DNA from: an uncultured Phycisphaerae bacterium
Lineage (GTDB): Bacteria > Planctomycetota > Phycisphaerae > Sedimentisphaerales > Anaerohalosphaeraceae
DNA length: 11,135 bases
Assembly: GCA_937995495.1 (NCBI GenBank)
Contig: CALKKA010000161.1
Location: 1-11,135, forward strand
Direction of reading: 5' to 3'
The stretch's first letter is position 1. Every line of letters starts with the position of its first letter. This document shows, in pieces, positions 1 through 6,596 of this stretch. The translations under genes and the position numbers were made by a program. The notes beneath the pieces were generated by a model. The model saw only the letters and a list, made by a program, of their open reading frames with translations. It was not told where the DNA came from and did no database searches.

Positions 1-1229
1 CCCTGATACGGACAGTTGCGACTCTTGGAATAGAATTTATTTGCATCGATCGACCACTGAGCATCGGGATCGATAATGACAATATCGGCACGGTCGTCTA
101 CTGCTAAACTGCCCTTCTGTGCATTAATGATCTCTGCAGGACGCCAGGTCAGCATCGCCAGCATCTGAGACCAATCGCAGGCACCGGTATCAATCAGCGC
201 CTTTCGGTAAAGCGGGAGTGCACACTCGATCCCCACCATCCCGCAGGGTGCGGAAAGGAATTCCAGCTCTTTTTCGCTTTGGAGATGCGGAGCGTGATCC
301 GTGGCCAGTGCATCGACAATCCCATCCGCCACCGCCTGTCGGAGGGATTCGATATCCTTTTGCGTCCGCAACGGGGGATTGACTTTGAAGTTTGAGTCAT
401 AATCGGCAACGGCTTCTTCGGTCAGCAATAGATGGTGGGGTGTCACCTCGCAGGTTACAGGGAGTCCCTGACGCTTGGCTTCGCGGATGATCTCAACCGA
501 ACCGGCAGTCGAAATATGCTGCGCATGATAGCGCGCCTTTGTTTTCTTAGTAAGCTGAATATCCCGCCAAAGCATCATTTCCTCGGCCAGCGGATCCACC
601 CCGGGGAGTCCCAAAACGCTTGCTTTGTACCCGGCATTCATGACGCCATCTTTGGCCAGCGAACGATCCTCGCAATGCTGGGAGATCACCCGATTAAACA
701 TTGAACTATACTTCATCGCCCGAAGCATCGTGCCGGCATCCTGTACGCCGCAACCGTCATCGGTGAACCCCACCGCTCCGGCCTGGGTCATCAGCCCCAT
801 CTCCGCCAGTTCCTGACCCGCACGATTCTTCGTAATCGCCCCCATCACATAGACAAAGGTCTTACGGGCCTGGCGTCCCATGCGGTGGACATACTCAACG
901 GCCGTCGCTTCGTCAATAGGTGGATTTGTATTGGGCATACATACCACCGAGGTATAGCCGCCTGCCACCGCCGCAGCCGAACCGGAAGCGATGGTCTCTT
1001 CCTCTTCATCACCCGGTTCGCGAAAATGGACATGGATGTCAATCAAGCCAGGAGCGACAATCTTACCAGTCGCATCAATCGTACGAATCGCCGGGTCATT
1101 CAGGGTGTCCGCTATCTTAACCACCTTGAAATCATCAATGAGTAAGTCCGTCACCTGATCAATCTGGTTCTTAGGATCTATCAAACGACCGTTTTTAATC
1201 AACCATTTTTCGGGAATCGGATCTGCCAT
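1..1229 (-). CDS. pyrC: Dihydroorotase, class I (C-terminus cut by window edge)
   Basis: This gene encodes the zinc amidohydrolase that closes N-carbamoyl-L-aspartate to dihydroorotate, the third step of cytosolic UMP synthesis. The frame is open from ATG at 1229-1227 to the left edge, giving 409 codons, so only a few tens of residues should be missing. The N-terminus (MADPIPEKWLIKNGRLIDP) leads to the metal motif DIHVHFREPG, with H66, H68 and R70. Further expected ligands are D157/D158 in GFTDDG, H185 in SQHCED, H238 in HISTAGS and D311 in ATDHAPH. This is the usual class I arrangement, so the enzyme looks active. The ATG directly follows the pyrB TAA with no gap, indicating coupled translation and co-transcription with pyrR and pyrB. 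The related hydantoinases and allantoinases share the fold, but the pyr neighbours and the motifs favour dihydroorotase. Confidence 0.95.
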   Translation of the reverse strand, partial: MADPIPEKWLIKNGRLIDPKNQIDQVTDLLIDDFKVVKIADTLNDPAIRTIDATGKIVAPGLIDIHVHFREPGDEEEETIASGSAAAVAGGYTSVVCMPNTNPPIDEATAVEYVHRMGRQARKTFVYVMGAITKNRAGQELAEMGLMTQAGAVGFTDDGCGVQDAGTMLRAMKYSSMFNRVISQHCEDRSLAKDGVMNAGYKASVLGLPGVDPLAEEMMLWRDIQLTKKTKARYHAQHISTAGSVEIIREAKRQGLPVTCEVTPHHLLLTEEAVADYDSNFKVNPPLRTQKDIESLRQAVADGIVDALATDHAPHLQSEKELEFLSAPCGMVGIECALPLYRKALIDTGACDWSQMLAMLTWRPAEIINAQKGSLAVDDRADIVIIDPDAQWSIDANKFYSKSRNCPYQ

Positions 1230-2198
1230 TTATTCTTCTTTCCCCTGTTGGATTGCGGCTTGGTTCACCAGAAAAAGAACCCCCATGCGAACCGCCAACC
1301 CATTGGCCACCTGTTTCAAAATAACACTGTTGGGGCCATCCGCCACTTCCGATTCAATCTCCAGGCCCCGATTGATCGGACCTGGATGCATCACCGTAAT
1401 ATCAGGCTTGGCGCGTTTCATCCGATCCACCGTCAGGCCGAAATAATGCGAATACTCACGAACCGACGGGAAGGGATTGCCGCCCATTCGTTCAAATTGA
1501 ATGCGCAGCATATTGATCACATCAAGGTCCTCGATAACATCATCGAGGCTGTAAGAAACTTTCACCGGGAGATTCTCAACACCACCGGGCATCAGTGTCG
1601 GCGGGCCGATCAGTGTTACCTCCGCACCGAGTTTGGTCATAGCATAAATATCGCTGCGAGCCACGCGGGAATGCGCAATGTCGCCAACAATCCCGATCTT
1701 AAGGCCGTCCAGCGAGCCTCGCTGGCGGCGAATCGTATAGACATCCAGCAGCGCCTGTGTCGGGTGCTCATGAAACCCATCACCGGCATTGACCACACAG
1801 GCATTGATGGAGCGGGATAATAGTTTGGGAGCACCTCCGGCGCTATGACGGATCACGACAATATCAACCCCCATCGCCTCCAGGTTGCGTGCGGTATCGA
1901 TCAGTGTTTCGCCCTTGCTGACAGCACTGACTTTTTTACTGAACTCGATCACATCGGCACTGAGCCGACTGGCCGCCAGCGTAAAACTGTTCCGTGTGCG
2001 CGTGCTGTCTTCAAAAAACATGTTGACGACAACTTTACCCCGCAGCGTTGGGGCTTTTTTGATCGAACGCGTGCTGAACTTCTCAAAGCCCTGTGCCGTA
2101 TCAAGGATAAACTCGATCTCCTGACGGCTCAGGTCGCTGAGACCGATGAGATGTTTATGCGACCACTGAAACTTTTTATTTTTTTTCTTTTCTCGCAT
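1230..2198 (-). CDS. pyrB: Aspartate carbamoyltransferase catalytic chain
   Basis: The enzyme transfers the carbamoyl group from carbamoyl phosphate to L-aspartate, the committed step of pyrimidine synthesis. The product is 322 residues, slightly longer than the usual ~305-310 because of a basic N-terminus (MREKKKNKKF). Carbamoyl-phosphate and aspartate contacts are all visible: STRT at 65-68, K95 in SKGET, R117 in VIRHS, H145 in HPTQ, R178 in HSRVARSD, R232 in LRIQFER and HPGP at 271-274. The frame is open further upstream (to 2249), but that would intrude 50 bases into pyrR. The ATG at 2198-2196 forms a TGATG overlap with the pyrR stop and is preceded by GGAG, so it is preferred; a GTG one codon earlier is an alternative. 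No pyrI regulatory chain lies next to it. An A8 tract encodes part of the basic start. Confidence 0.96.
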   Translation of the reverse strand: MREKKKNKKFQWSHKHLIGLSDLSRQEIEFILDTAQGFEKFSTRSIKKAPTLRGKVVVNMFFEDSTRTRNSFTLAASRLSADVIEFSKKVSAVSKGETLIDTARNLEAMGVDIVVIRHSAGGAPKLLSRSINACVVNAGDGFHEHPTQALLDVYTIRRQRGSLDGLKIGIVGDIAHSRVARSDIYAMTKLGAEVTLIGPPTLMPGGVENLPVKVSYSLDDVIEDLDVINMLRIQFERMGGNPFPSVREYSHYFGLTVDRMKRAKPDITVMHPGPINRGLEIESEVADGPNSVILKQVANGLAVRMGVLFLVNQAAIQQGKEE

Positions 2199-2722
2199 CA
2201 CTCCAAGGTCACCCGGTCTTCCTTGTCCATCTCGGTAAAATGGACACAAACCGACTGTGATTGATCCACTTCCGTCTTCAGGCCAACATAATCGGCACAG
2301 ATGGGATATTCATGATGGCCGCGATCCACGAGCACCGCCAATCGCATCAGTCGCGGGCGACCAAAATCTGTCAGTGCATCCATCGCGGCACGAACGCTGC
2401 GGCCGGTGTGCAGGACATCGTCAACCAGCAGGATCAGCTTATCGGTGATATCGAAATCTATTTCGGTGCTGCGAACCGTCGGCTGAGTCTCTTTGGGTTC
2501 GTTAAGATCATCGCGATAAAGGGTAATATCAAGTGTGCCGCTGAACAACCGTCCGGAAAAATGATTTTCTAAAGCGTCGTGTAGGCGTTGGGCCAGTATT
2601 TCACCCCGACTTCGAAGGCCGATGACGGCGATATCCGTATGTGCGGGAATATTGGATTTGATTTGTTCGACGATCTCCCGAATCGCTTCGTTGACCTGCA
2701 CAGTGTCCAGCAGAGTTTTCAT
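2198..2722 (-). CDS. pyrR: PyrR: pyrimidine operon regulator / uracil phosphoribosyltransferase
   Basis: PyrR is a type I phosphoribosyltransferase-fold protein. In characterised bacteria it senses UMP, binds pyr mRNA to repress the operon, and can also make UMP from uracil and PRPP. The 174-residue product is of normal length. It shows GLRSRGE (35-41), the PRPP loop ILLVDDVLHTGRS (97-109) and LVDRGHHEYPICADYVG (131-147), all typical of PyrR rather than Upp. The C-terminal stretch after DYVG (LKTEVDQSQSV) departs from the common NIPTS-type sequence. It is the first gene of pyrR-pyrB-pyrC, and its TGA overlaps the pyrB ATG. The Shine-Dalgarno is weak (AGAAGA about 10 bases upstream). Whether it controls this operon by attenuation is uncertain, because the short leader shows no clear PyrR-binding loop or terminator. 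Confidence 0.93.
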   Translation of the reverse strand: MKTLLDTVQVNEAIREIVEQIKSNIPAHTDIAVIGLRSRGEILAQRLHDALENHFSGRLFSGTLDITLYRDDLNEPKETQPTVRSTEIDFDITDKLILLVDDVLHTGRSVRAAMDALTDFGRPRLMRLAVLVDRGHHEYPICADYVGLKTEVDQSQSVCVHFTEMDKEDRVTLE

Positions 2723-2732
2723 AGAATTCTAT
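2721..2732. repeat. 12-bp perfect palindrome at the pyrR start codon
   Basis: ATAGAATTCTAT is its own reverse complement, and its last two bases form part of the pyrR ATG on the minus strand. It could be an operator or a weak mRNA hairpin around the start codon. A palindrome this long is expected two or three times by chance in a window of this size, so only its position makes it notable. Confidence 0.3.
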
Positions 2733-2802
2733 CTTCTTTTGCCTGTATAGACTTTTAAGTTCTGTTAAGCCCTTATTTGGCCGAAATATCGAATGTCGCG
2801 AG

Positions 2803-2831
2803 AGTATATCAAGATTTTATCCCGAACGCAA
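2803..2831 (-). promoter_or_regulatory. Predicted sigma70-type promoter of pyrRBC
   Basis: Reading the minus strand, TTGCGT (2831-2826) is followed after 17 bases by TATACT (2808-2803). The -10 matches consensus at five of six bases and the -35 at three of six. Transcription would begin near 2796, giving a leader of about 75 bases before the pyrR ATG. No transcript data support this; it rests on spacing and sequence only. Confidence 0.55.
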
Positions 2832-2884
2832 GGGTTATCACACTCGGGAAAGGGTCGTTTTGAGGCACTTTCAGATTGATGTAT

Positions 2885-2913
2885 TTGAATTATTGCCTGT
2901 TTTATGATATACT
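2885..2913 (+). promoter_or_regulatory. Predicted sigma70-type promoter of the subtilase gene
   Basis: TTGAAT (2885-2890), a 17-base spacer and TATACT (2908-2913) form a good sigma70-like promoter, with four of six and five of six consensus matches. Transcription would start near 2920, about 27 bases before the TTG start. It is divergent from the pyrR promoter, with about 50 bases between the two -35 boxes. Confidence 0.6.
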
Positions 2914-2937
2914 GACCAACGGGTTTAGCGAAGTTTT

Positions 2938-2942
2938 GGAGA
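2938..2942 (+). promoter_or_regulatory. Ribosome binding site supporting a TTG start
   Basis: GGAGA lies four bases upstream of the TTG at 2947. This, and the complete signal peptide that begins there, decides the non-ATG start of the subtilase gene. Confidence 0.6.
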
Positions 2943-2946
2943 CCAA

Positions 2947-4704
2947 TTGATCACGATATTCAAAAAAACCTATTTCAAGTCATACGATGCACAATACAGG
3001 GGATTTGTATACATCGCCGCCTTTGTATGTTGGGTCGCAGCTGCATCTGCTGATGATACACTATCAACAGAACCGGCCGCCCTGGACTTTACAAACACCC
3101 GTTCGCTCTGGAGGGCTGATCCGAATCTGACCGGCGAAGGTGTCGTTATTGGCACCATCTGTCGAAGCATGACCTATGTTGACGGTGAGCCGCAAAATGA
3201 CTATCGTTTCAATATGAGCCACAACAGTCTGTATGATTCGGATGTATCCTTTACCGATGGAACGGACGGACAATTTGGAACTTCGGAACACGCGACCGCA
3301 ATCGCAGGTGTCTTGCTGGGTTTGGATGAAAACGCATCACATCCGGACATCGGAACCTTCGACTATCAAGGTGCATGCCCGGATGCCTCTGTCAACGTCT
3401 ATGAGTTTGAACAATTTTCAATCCGGAACTTACTGGGAAGACACCCGATCAAGGAAGATATTATCCTCCTGAGCCTTGGAGACATCTTTGAAGACTGGTG
3501 GACGCGAGCTTTGGAGCAGGCCGCTGCCGAAAAAGATTTTCTGGTCGTCGCCAGCGTTGGCAATGGAACCAGTGTTTATACCCCCAAGCCGCTGTATCCG
3601 GGCGCCGGGGCCAATGTGCTGGGCGTGGGTGTTGTTGATGCGACCACTGATGACGATGGCACCATCAGCTTGGGAAATTTTTCCACTCCGAAATCGCTCA
3701 ATTCAAGCGTTGGCCCGACAGAAGATCAGCGGTGCAAGCCTGATATCGTTGCGCCCGGTACGGCGTTGGTTCCATCAGGTAACCGGGCCAATGGCTATAC
3801 GATTCAAGATAATTGGTCCTCACTGGCCTCTCCCATCGTCGCTGGCACGGCTGCCCTTTTGGAGCAAACGGCCTCTTCTGATACTTCACTGAATAAGGCT
3901 TTCCACCAACCTGGCAAAAGCCTGGTTCTCAAAGCAGTGCTAATGAATTCGGCAAGAAAACTGCCCTTCTGGCATAAGGGACGGATCGCCCCGGGTGATG
4001 ATCATGAAACGCCGTTGGATTATGCCCAGGGCGCGGGACTTTTAGATGGACTCGCAGCGCAGAAGCAACTGACCGCCGGAAAGGGGAAACCCGGCTCCGT
4101 TCAAAGCATTGGATGGGACAACCGAGTCCTGCAAGGCAATGGCCCAGGGCATGCATACGGCTTTAGTGTCACAGAGCCAAATCAGATGATTACCGCGACG
4201 CTTTGCTGGAACCGGATCTATCAACCTGCCTATCCGTTCAACCGCATGCTGGATGAGGATAGAGACCTGCGTCTTGAGTTATGGGGTGTCGATCCGGACA
4301 ATCCGAAAGAACGGGTTCTGCTGGATTACAGTGACAGCGTCAATGACAATGTCGAGCACATTTATTTCGCCTGCAGATCTGATTATCCAGCCTACGCCAT
4401 TCGCGTCCGATTCAACGAGGAACAACCGTCGGATGCTTCTACCGAACAGCAATTTGCATTGGCCTGGTCTGTTGGCCCGGATCGGCAGATTGGCAATCCA
4501 TGGTGGAACGACCTCAACGCAGATAATCAAATTGATAATACCGATAAGCTCATTCACATCCTGATCGATAACGGTACTATTACAGAAATTGACACGATGT
4601 TTTTAGAGCAGGCCTTGAAAATATCCCATGACCGTATTCAACTTCTCTCAGAGAACTGGGGACAATGGAAAACGTATCTCAGCAAATGGGCACCCTCCGA
4701 ATAA
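2947..4704 (+). CDS. Secreted S8-fold (subtilase) protein with altered catalytic Asp and C-terminal dockerin-like loop
   Basis: A 585-residue exported protein beginning with TTG. Residues 1-35 form a signal peptide (KK near the start, hydrophobic 20-33, cleavage after ASA at 35). The S8 domain (about 60-310) has the first-strand motif GEGVVIGTIC, the His motif EHATAIAG (H115), the oxyanion Asn in ASVGNGT (N206), KPDIVAPGT (264-272) and the Ser motif WSSLASPIVAG (S292). At the usual DTG position it reads C72-R-S, so the catalytic Asp is replaced by Cys. Residues about 400-490 resemble the beta-barrel or P-like domain that follows S8 domains (ATLCWNR, DLRLELWGVDP, NDNVEHIYF). Residues 522-533 (DLNADNQIDNTD) fit a calcium loop of dockerin type. 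It has its own promoter and no obvious partner. It may be a non-canonical protease or a pseudoenzyme that binds protein; the substrate is unknown. Confidence 0.85.
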   Translation: MITIFKKTYFKSYDAQYRGFVYIAAFVCWVAAASADDTLSTEPAALDFTNTRSLWRADPNLTGEGVVIGTICRSMTYVDGEPQNDYRFNMSHNSLYDSDVSFTDGTDGQFGTSEHATAIAGVLLGLDENASHPDIGTFDYQGACPDASVNVYEFEQFSIRNLLGRHPIKEDIILLSLGDIFEDWWTRALEQAAAEKDFLVVASVGNGTSVYTPKPLYPGAGANVLGVGVVDATTDDDGTISLGNFSTPKSLNSSVGPTEDQRCKPDIVAPGTALVPSGNRANGYTIQDNWSSLASPIVAGTAALLEQTASSDTSLNKAFHQPGKSLVLKAVLMNSARKLPFWHKGRIAPGDDHETPLDYAQGAGLLDGLAAQKQLTAGKGKPGSVQSIGWDNRVLQGNGPGHAYGFSVTEPNQMITATLCWNRIYQPAYPFNRMLDEDRDLRLELWGVDPDNPKERVLLDYSDSVNDNVEHIYFACRSDYPAYAIRVRFNEEQPSDASTEQQFALAWSVGPDRQIGNPWWNDLNADNQIDNTDKLIHILIDNGTITEIDTMFLEQALKISHDRIQLLSENWGQWKTYLSKWAPSE

Positions 4705-4724
4705 ACTGATTCCCCTATTTACCT

Positions 4725-4755
4725 CTCGGGGCCTCAATGCATTAAACGCCTCGAG
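4725..4755 (+). terminator. Possible hairpin after the subtilase gene
   Basis: CTCGGGGC (4725-4732) can pair with GCCTCGAG (4748-4755) over eight positions including one G-U pair, with a 15-base loop. There is no T-tract after it, so it is at best a weak or Rho-assisted terminator for the upstream gene. Confidence 0.3.
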
Positions 4756-4796
4756 CGATGCACCGCTCTAACAATCAGAATTTAAGATTTTACCTC

Positions 4797-4824
4797 TTGC
4801 AGGCAGTCATTACAGCGTTATAAT
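4797..4824 (+). promoter_or_regulatory. Predicted sigma70-type promoter of pdxJ-dapA
   Basis: TTGCAG (4797-4802) and a perfect TATAAT (4819-4824) are separated by 16 bases. Transcription would start near 4831, about 26 bases before the pdxJ ATG. A strong GAGGG ribosome site follows at 4846-4850, six bases before the ATG. Confidence 0.65.
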
Positions 4825-4856
4825 GCCCCTTATTCGAACCGTTTTGAGGGAAACCT

Positions 4857-5579
4857 ATGGCCTTACTGAATGTCAATATCGACCATGTAGCAACGATTCG
4901 CCAAGCACGCCAAACCGACGAACCGGATCCGGTCTGGGCAGCAGTGCAGTGTGAACTGGCGGGGGCCAACGGAATCACGGTTCATTTGCGACAGGACCGG
5001 CGGCATATCAATGACCGTGATGTGCAGGTCTTAAAAGAAACCGTGGCCTGCAAGTTCAACCTCGAAATGTGCATGGCCGAACCGATGGTCAAGATTGCTG
5101 AAAAGATCAAGCCTGACCAGGTTACGCTCGTTCCGGAAAACCGTGCGGAGTTGACCACAGAAGGCGGACTGGATTGTCTCAAGTTCCAAAAGCGTCTGTC
5201 TACTATCACTAAACGGCTGCAGAAAAAGGGTATCTTAGTCAGCACCTTTATCCTGCCCGATGAAAAACAGATCGCTGCCACAGCCGAGGCCGGTTGTGAC
5301 GCCGTTGAACTGCATACGGGTCTGTATGCGAATGCGACCAAAGATAAGGCCATCGAAAAACGCCTTAACGAACTCCGGGACGGCCGTGATATGGCGATGG
5401 CCGCTGGACTCATCGTCCATGCCGGCCACGGACTGACCTATCGAAATATTGGCCCGGTTGCCATGATCGAAGGATTGTGTGAGTTTAACATTGGACACAG
5501 TATCATTTCGCGCGCCGTGCTGACAGGCATCGGACCGGCAACCGAAGAAATGAAAATGCTGATTGAAACCCCTTTATGA
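4857..5579 (+). CDS. pdxJ: Pyridoxine 5'-phosphate synthase
   Basis: PdxJ condenses 1-deoxy-D-xylulose 5-phosphate with 3-amino-2-oxopropyl phosphate to form pyridoxine 5'-phosphate, the ring-closing step of the DXP-dependent vitamin B6 pathway. The 240-residue product has the family's normal length and TIM-barrel motifs: NVNIDHVATIRQAR (5-18), ITVHLRQDRRHI (40-51, with H43, R45 and H50), E70 in NLEM, VPE (92-94), ELHTG (151-155), HAGHGL (188-193) and FNIGHSIISRAV (210-221). The ATG has a strong GAGGG site upstream and its own promoter. dapA follows 116 bases downstream on the same strand and may be partly co-transcribed. Nothing is missing or odd; assignment is secure. Confidence 0.97.
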   Translation: MALLNVNIDHVATIRQARQTDEPDPVWAAVQCELAGANGITVHLRQDRRHINDRDVQVLKETVACKFNLEMCMAEPMVKIAEKIKPDQVTLVPENRAELTTEGGLDCLKFQKRLSTITKRLQKKGILVSTFILPDEKQIAATAEAGCDAVELHTGLYANATKDKAIEKRLNELRDGRDMAMAAGLIVHAGHGLTYRNIGPVAMIEGLCEFNIGHSIISRAVLTGIGPATEEMKMLIETPL

Positions 5580-5593
5580 TAGTGACTGTAATT

Positions 5594-5628
5594 GAAACGG
5601 CCCGTTTTTTGCGGCGATGTAAGGCCGC
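5594..5628 (+). terminator. Weak hairpin and T-tract between pdxJ and dapA
   Basis: AAACG (5595-5599) pairs with CGTTT (5603-5607) around a GCC loop and runs into T5-T6. It is followed by a second hairpin, GCGGC (5611-5615) with GCCGC (5624-5628). The first stem is short, so this may attenuate rather than stop transcription from pdxJ into dapA. Confidence 0.3.
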
Positions 5629-5663
5629 GGTCGTAAGTGACGATTTGACGTGCGGGCATTGAC

Positions 5664-5677
5664 TACCCTTAAGGGTA
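5664..5677. promoter_or_regulatory. 14-bp perfect palindrome upstream of dapA
   Basis: TACCCTTAAGGGTA is its own reverse complement and ends 18 bases before the dapA ATG, next to TATAAA (5676-5681). It could be an operator for a dimeric regulator or an RNA hairpin. About one such palindrome is expected by chance in a window this size, so the case rests on its intergenic position. Confidence 0.35.
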
Positions 5678-5681
5678 TAAA

Positions 5682-5694
5682 TTGGAGAATCCAA
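5682..5694 (+). promoter_or_regulatory. dapA ribosome binding site inside a small hairpin
   Basis: GGAG (5684-5687) lies eight bases before the dapA ATG. It sits within TTGGA-GAA-TCCAA, which can fold into a five-pair stem that covers part of the Shine-Dalgarno and could lower translation. Confidence 0.4.
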
Positions 5695-5695
5695 A

Positions 5696-6571
5696 ATGTT
5701 TAGCGGCACGCTTGTAGCTTTGATCACCCCCTTTTCGGATGGGCAGGTCGATTACGAAACACTCAGCGAACTGGTCGAATTTCACCTGGAAAGCGGCACC
5801 GACGGCATCGTTCCTGTTGGAACAACCGGAGAGTCCCCCACGCTGAGCCACAAGGAAAACAAGGAAGTGGTCGAACATGTCGTTAACGTCGTCGATGGTC
5901 AAATCCCCGTCATCGCCGGAACGGGTTCCAACAGCACCGCCGAAGCCATTGAAATGACGACCTTTGCAAAAAAAGTCGGTGCCGACGCCTCTTTACAGGT
6001 AGCGCCTTACTACAATAAGCCCACACAGGAAGGGTTCTATCAGCACTTTAAAGCGATCGCCGATGAAGTCGATCTTCCGATGGTTCTTTATAACATTCCC
6101 GGACGCTGCGGCGGATCGGGGCTGACCGCTGAAACGGTTGCCCAACTTGCCGAACACGAAAATGTCGTTGCCATCAAAGAGGCGACTGGCAAACTGGACA
6201 TGGCCAGCGAAATCGCAACACGCTGTGACATCACGATTCTGTCCGGTGACGACTCACTAACCCTGCCGCTGGCATCCGTTGGCGGAAAAGGGGTCATCAG
6301 CGTCGTTGCCAATATCGTTCCGGCAGATGTCAAAGCCATGACAGACCTGATTCTTGAAGGTGACCTGATCTCAGCTCGTAAGTGGCACCGCAAGCTATTT
6401 ACGCTCTCAAAAAATCTGCTCTCACTGTCAACCAACCCCATCCCCATTAAGGCGGCGATGGCGATGTTGAATATGGCGTCCGATGAAATGCGTTTGCCCA
6501 TGACAGAATTGGAAGATGCCAAAAGGGAAATACTTCACAAAGCATTAAAAGATTACGGCTTGCTGGCGTAA
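5696..6571 (+). CDS. dapA: 4-hydroxy-tetrahydrodipicolinate synthase
   Basis: DapA condenses pyruvate with L-aspartate semialdehyde, the entry step to diaminopimelate (peptidoglycan) and lysine. The product is 291 residues, normal for the family. It shows PVGTTGESPTL (40-50) with the paired Thr of the active site, APYYNKPTQ (103-111) with the proton-relay Tyr, YNIPGR (132-137) with Tyr and the semialdehyde-binding Arg, and the Schiff-base lysine K161 in AIKEATG. These distinguish it from N-acetylneuraminate lyase and other superfamily members. The GGAG at 5684 and the preserved MFSGTLVALITPF start support the chosen ATG. It follows pdxJ by 116 bases and converges with the cation-transporter gene, whose 3' end is 25 bases away. 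A peptidoglycan role fits the nearby glmM. Confidence 0.96.
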   Translation: MFSGTLVALITPFSDGQVDYETLSELVEFHLESGTDGIVPVGTTGESPTLSHKENKEVVEHVVNVVDGQIPVIAGTGSNSTAEAIEMTTFAKKVGADASLQVAPYYNKPTQEGFYQHFKAIADEVDLPMVLYNIPGRCGGSGLTAETVAQLAEHENVVAIKEATGKLDMASEIATRCDITILSGDDSLTLPLASVGGKGVISVVANIVPADVKAMTDLILEGDLISARKWHRKLFTLSKNLLSLSTNPIPIKAAMAMLNMASDEMRLPMTELEDAKREILHKALKDYGLLA

Positions 6572-6596
6572 TAAAACGTTCAGCCGTTGTTGACTT

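Noticed and set aside
1248..1820. A 190-codon open frame on the plus strand opposite pyrB
   Set aside because: It lies wholly antisense to a secure gene and its translation has no recognisable domain or conserved motif; it is a by-product of pyrB codon use.
2199..2249. Longer pyrB start (MCPFYRDGQGRPGDLGV)
   Set aside because: It would overlap pyrR by about 50 bases and adds residues unlike any ATCase; the TGATG overlap at 2198 is the better start.
5645..5681. A dapA-specific promoter built from TTGACG or TTGACT and TATAAA
   Set aside because: Spacers would be 25 or 11 bases, outside the workable range, and the start site would fall on the ribosome site.
6572..6596. Short AACG/CGTT hairpin between the convergent dapA and CDF genes
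   Set aside because: Only four pairs with a poor T-tract; too weak to call a bidirectional terminator, although one is expected here.
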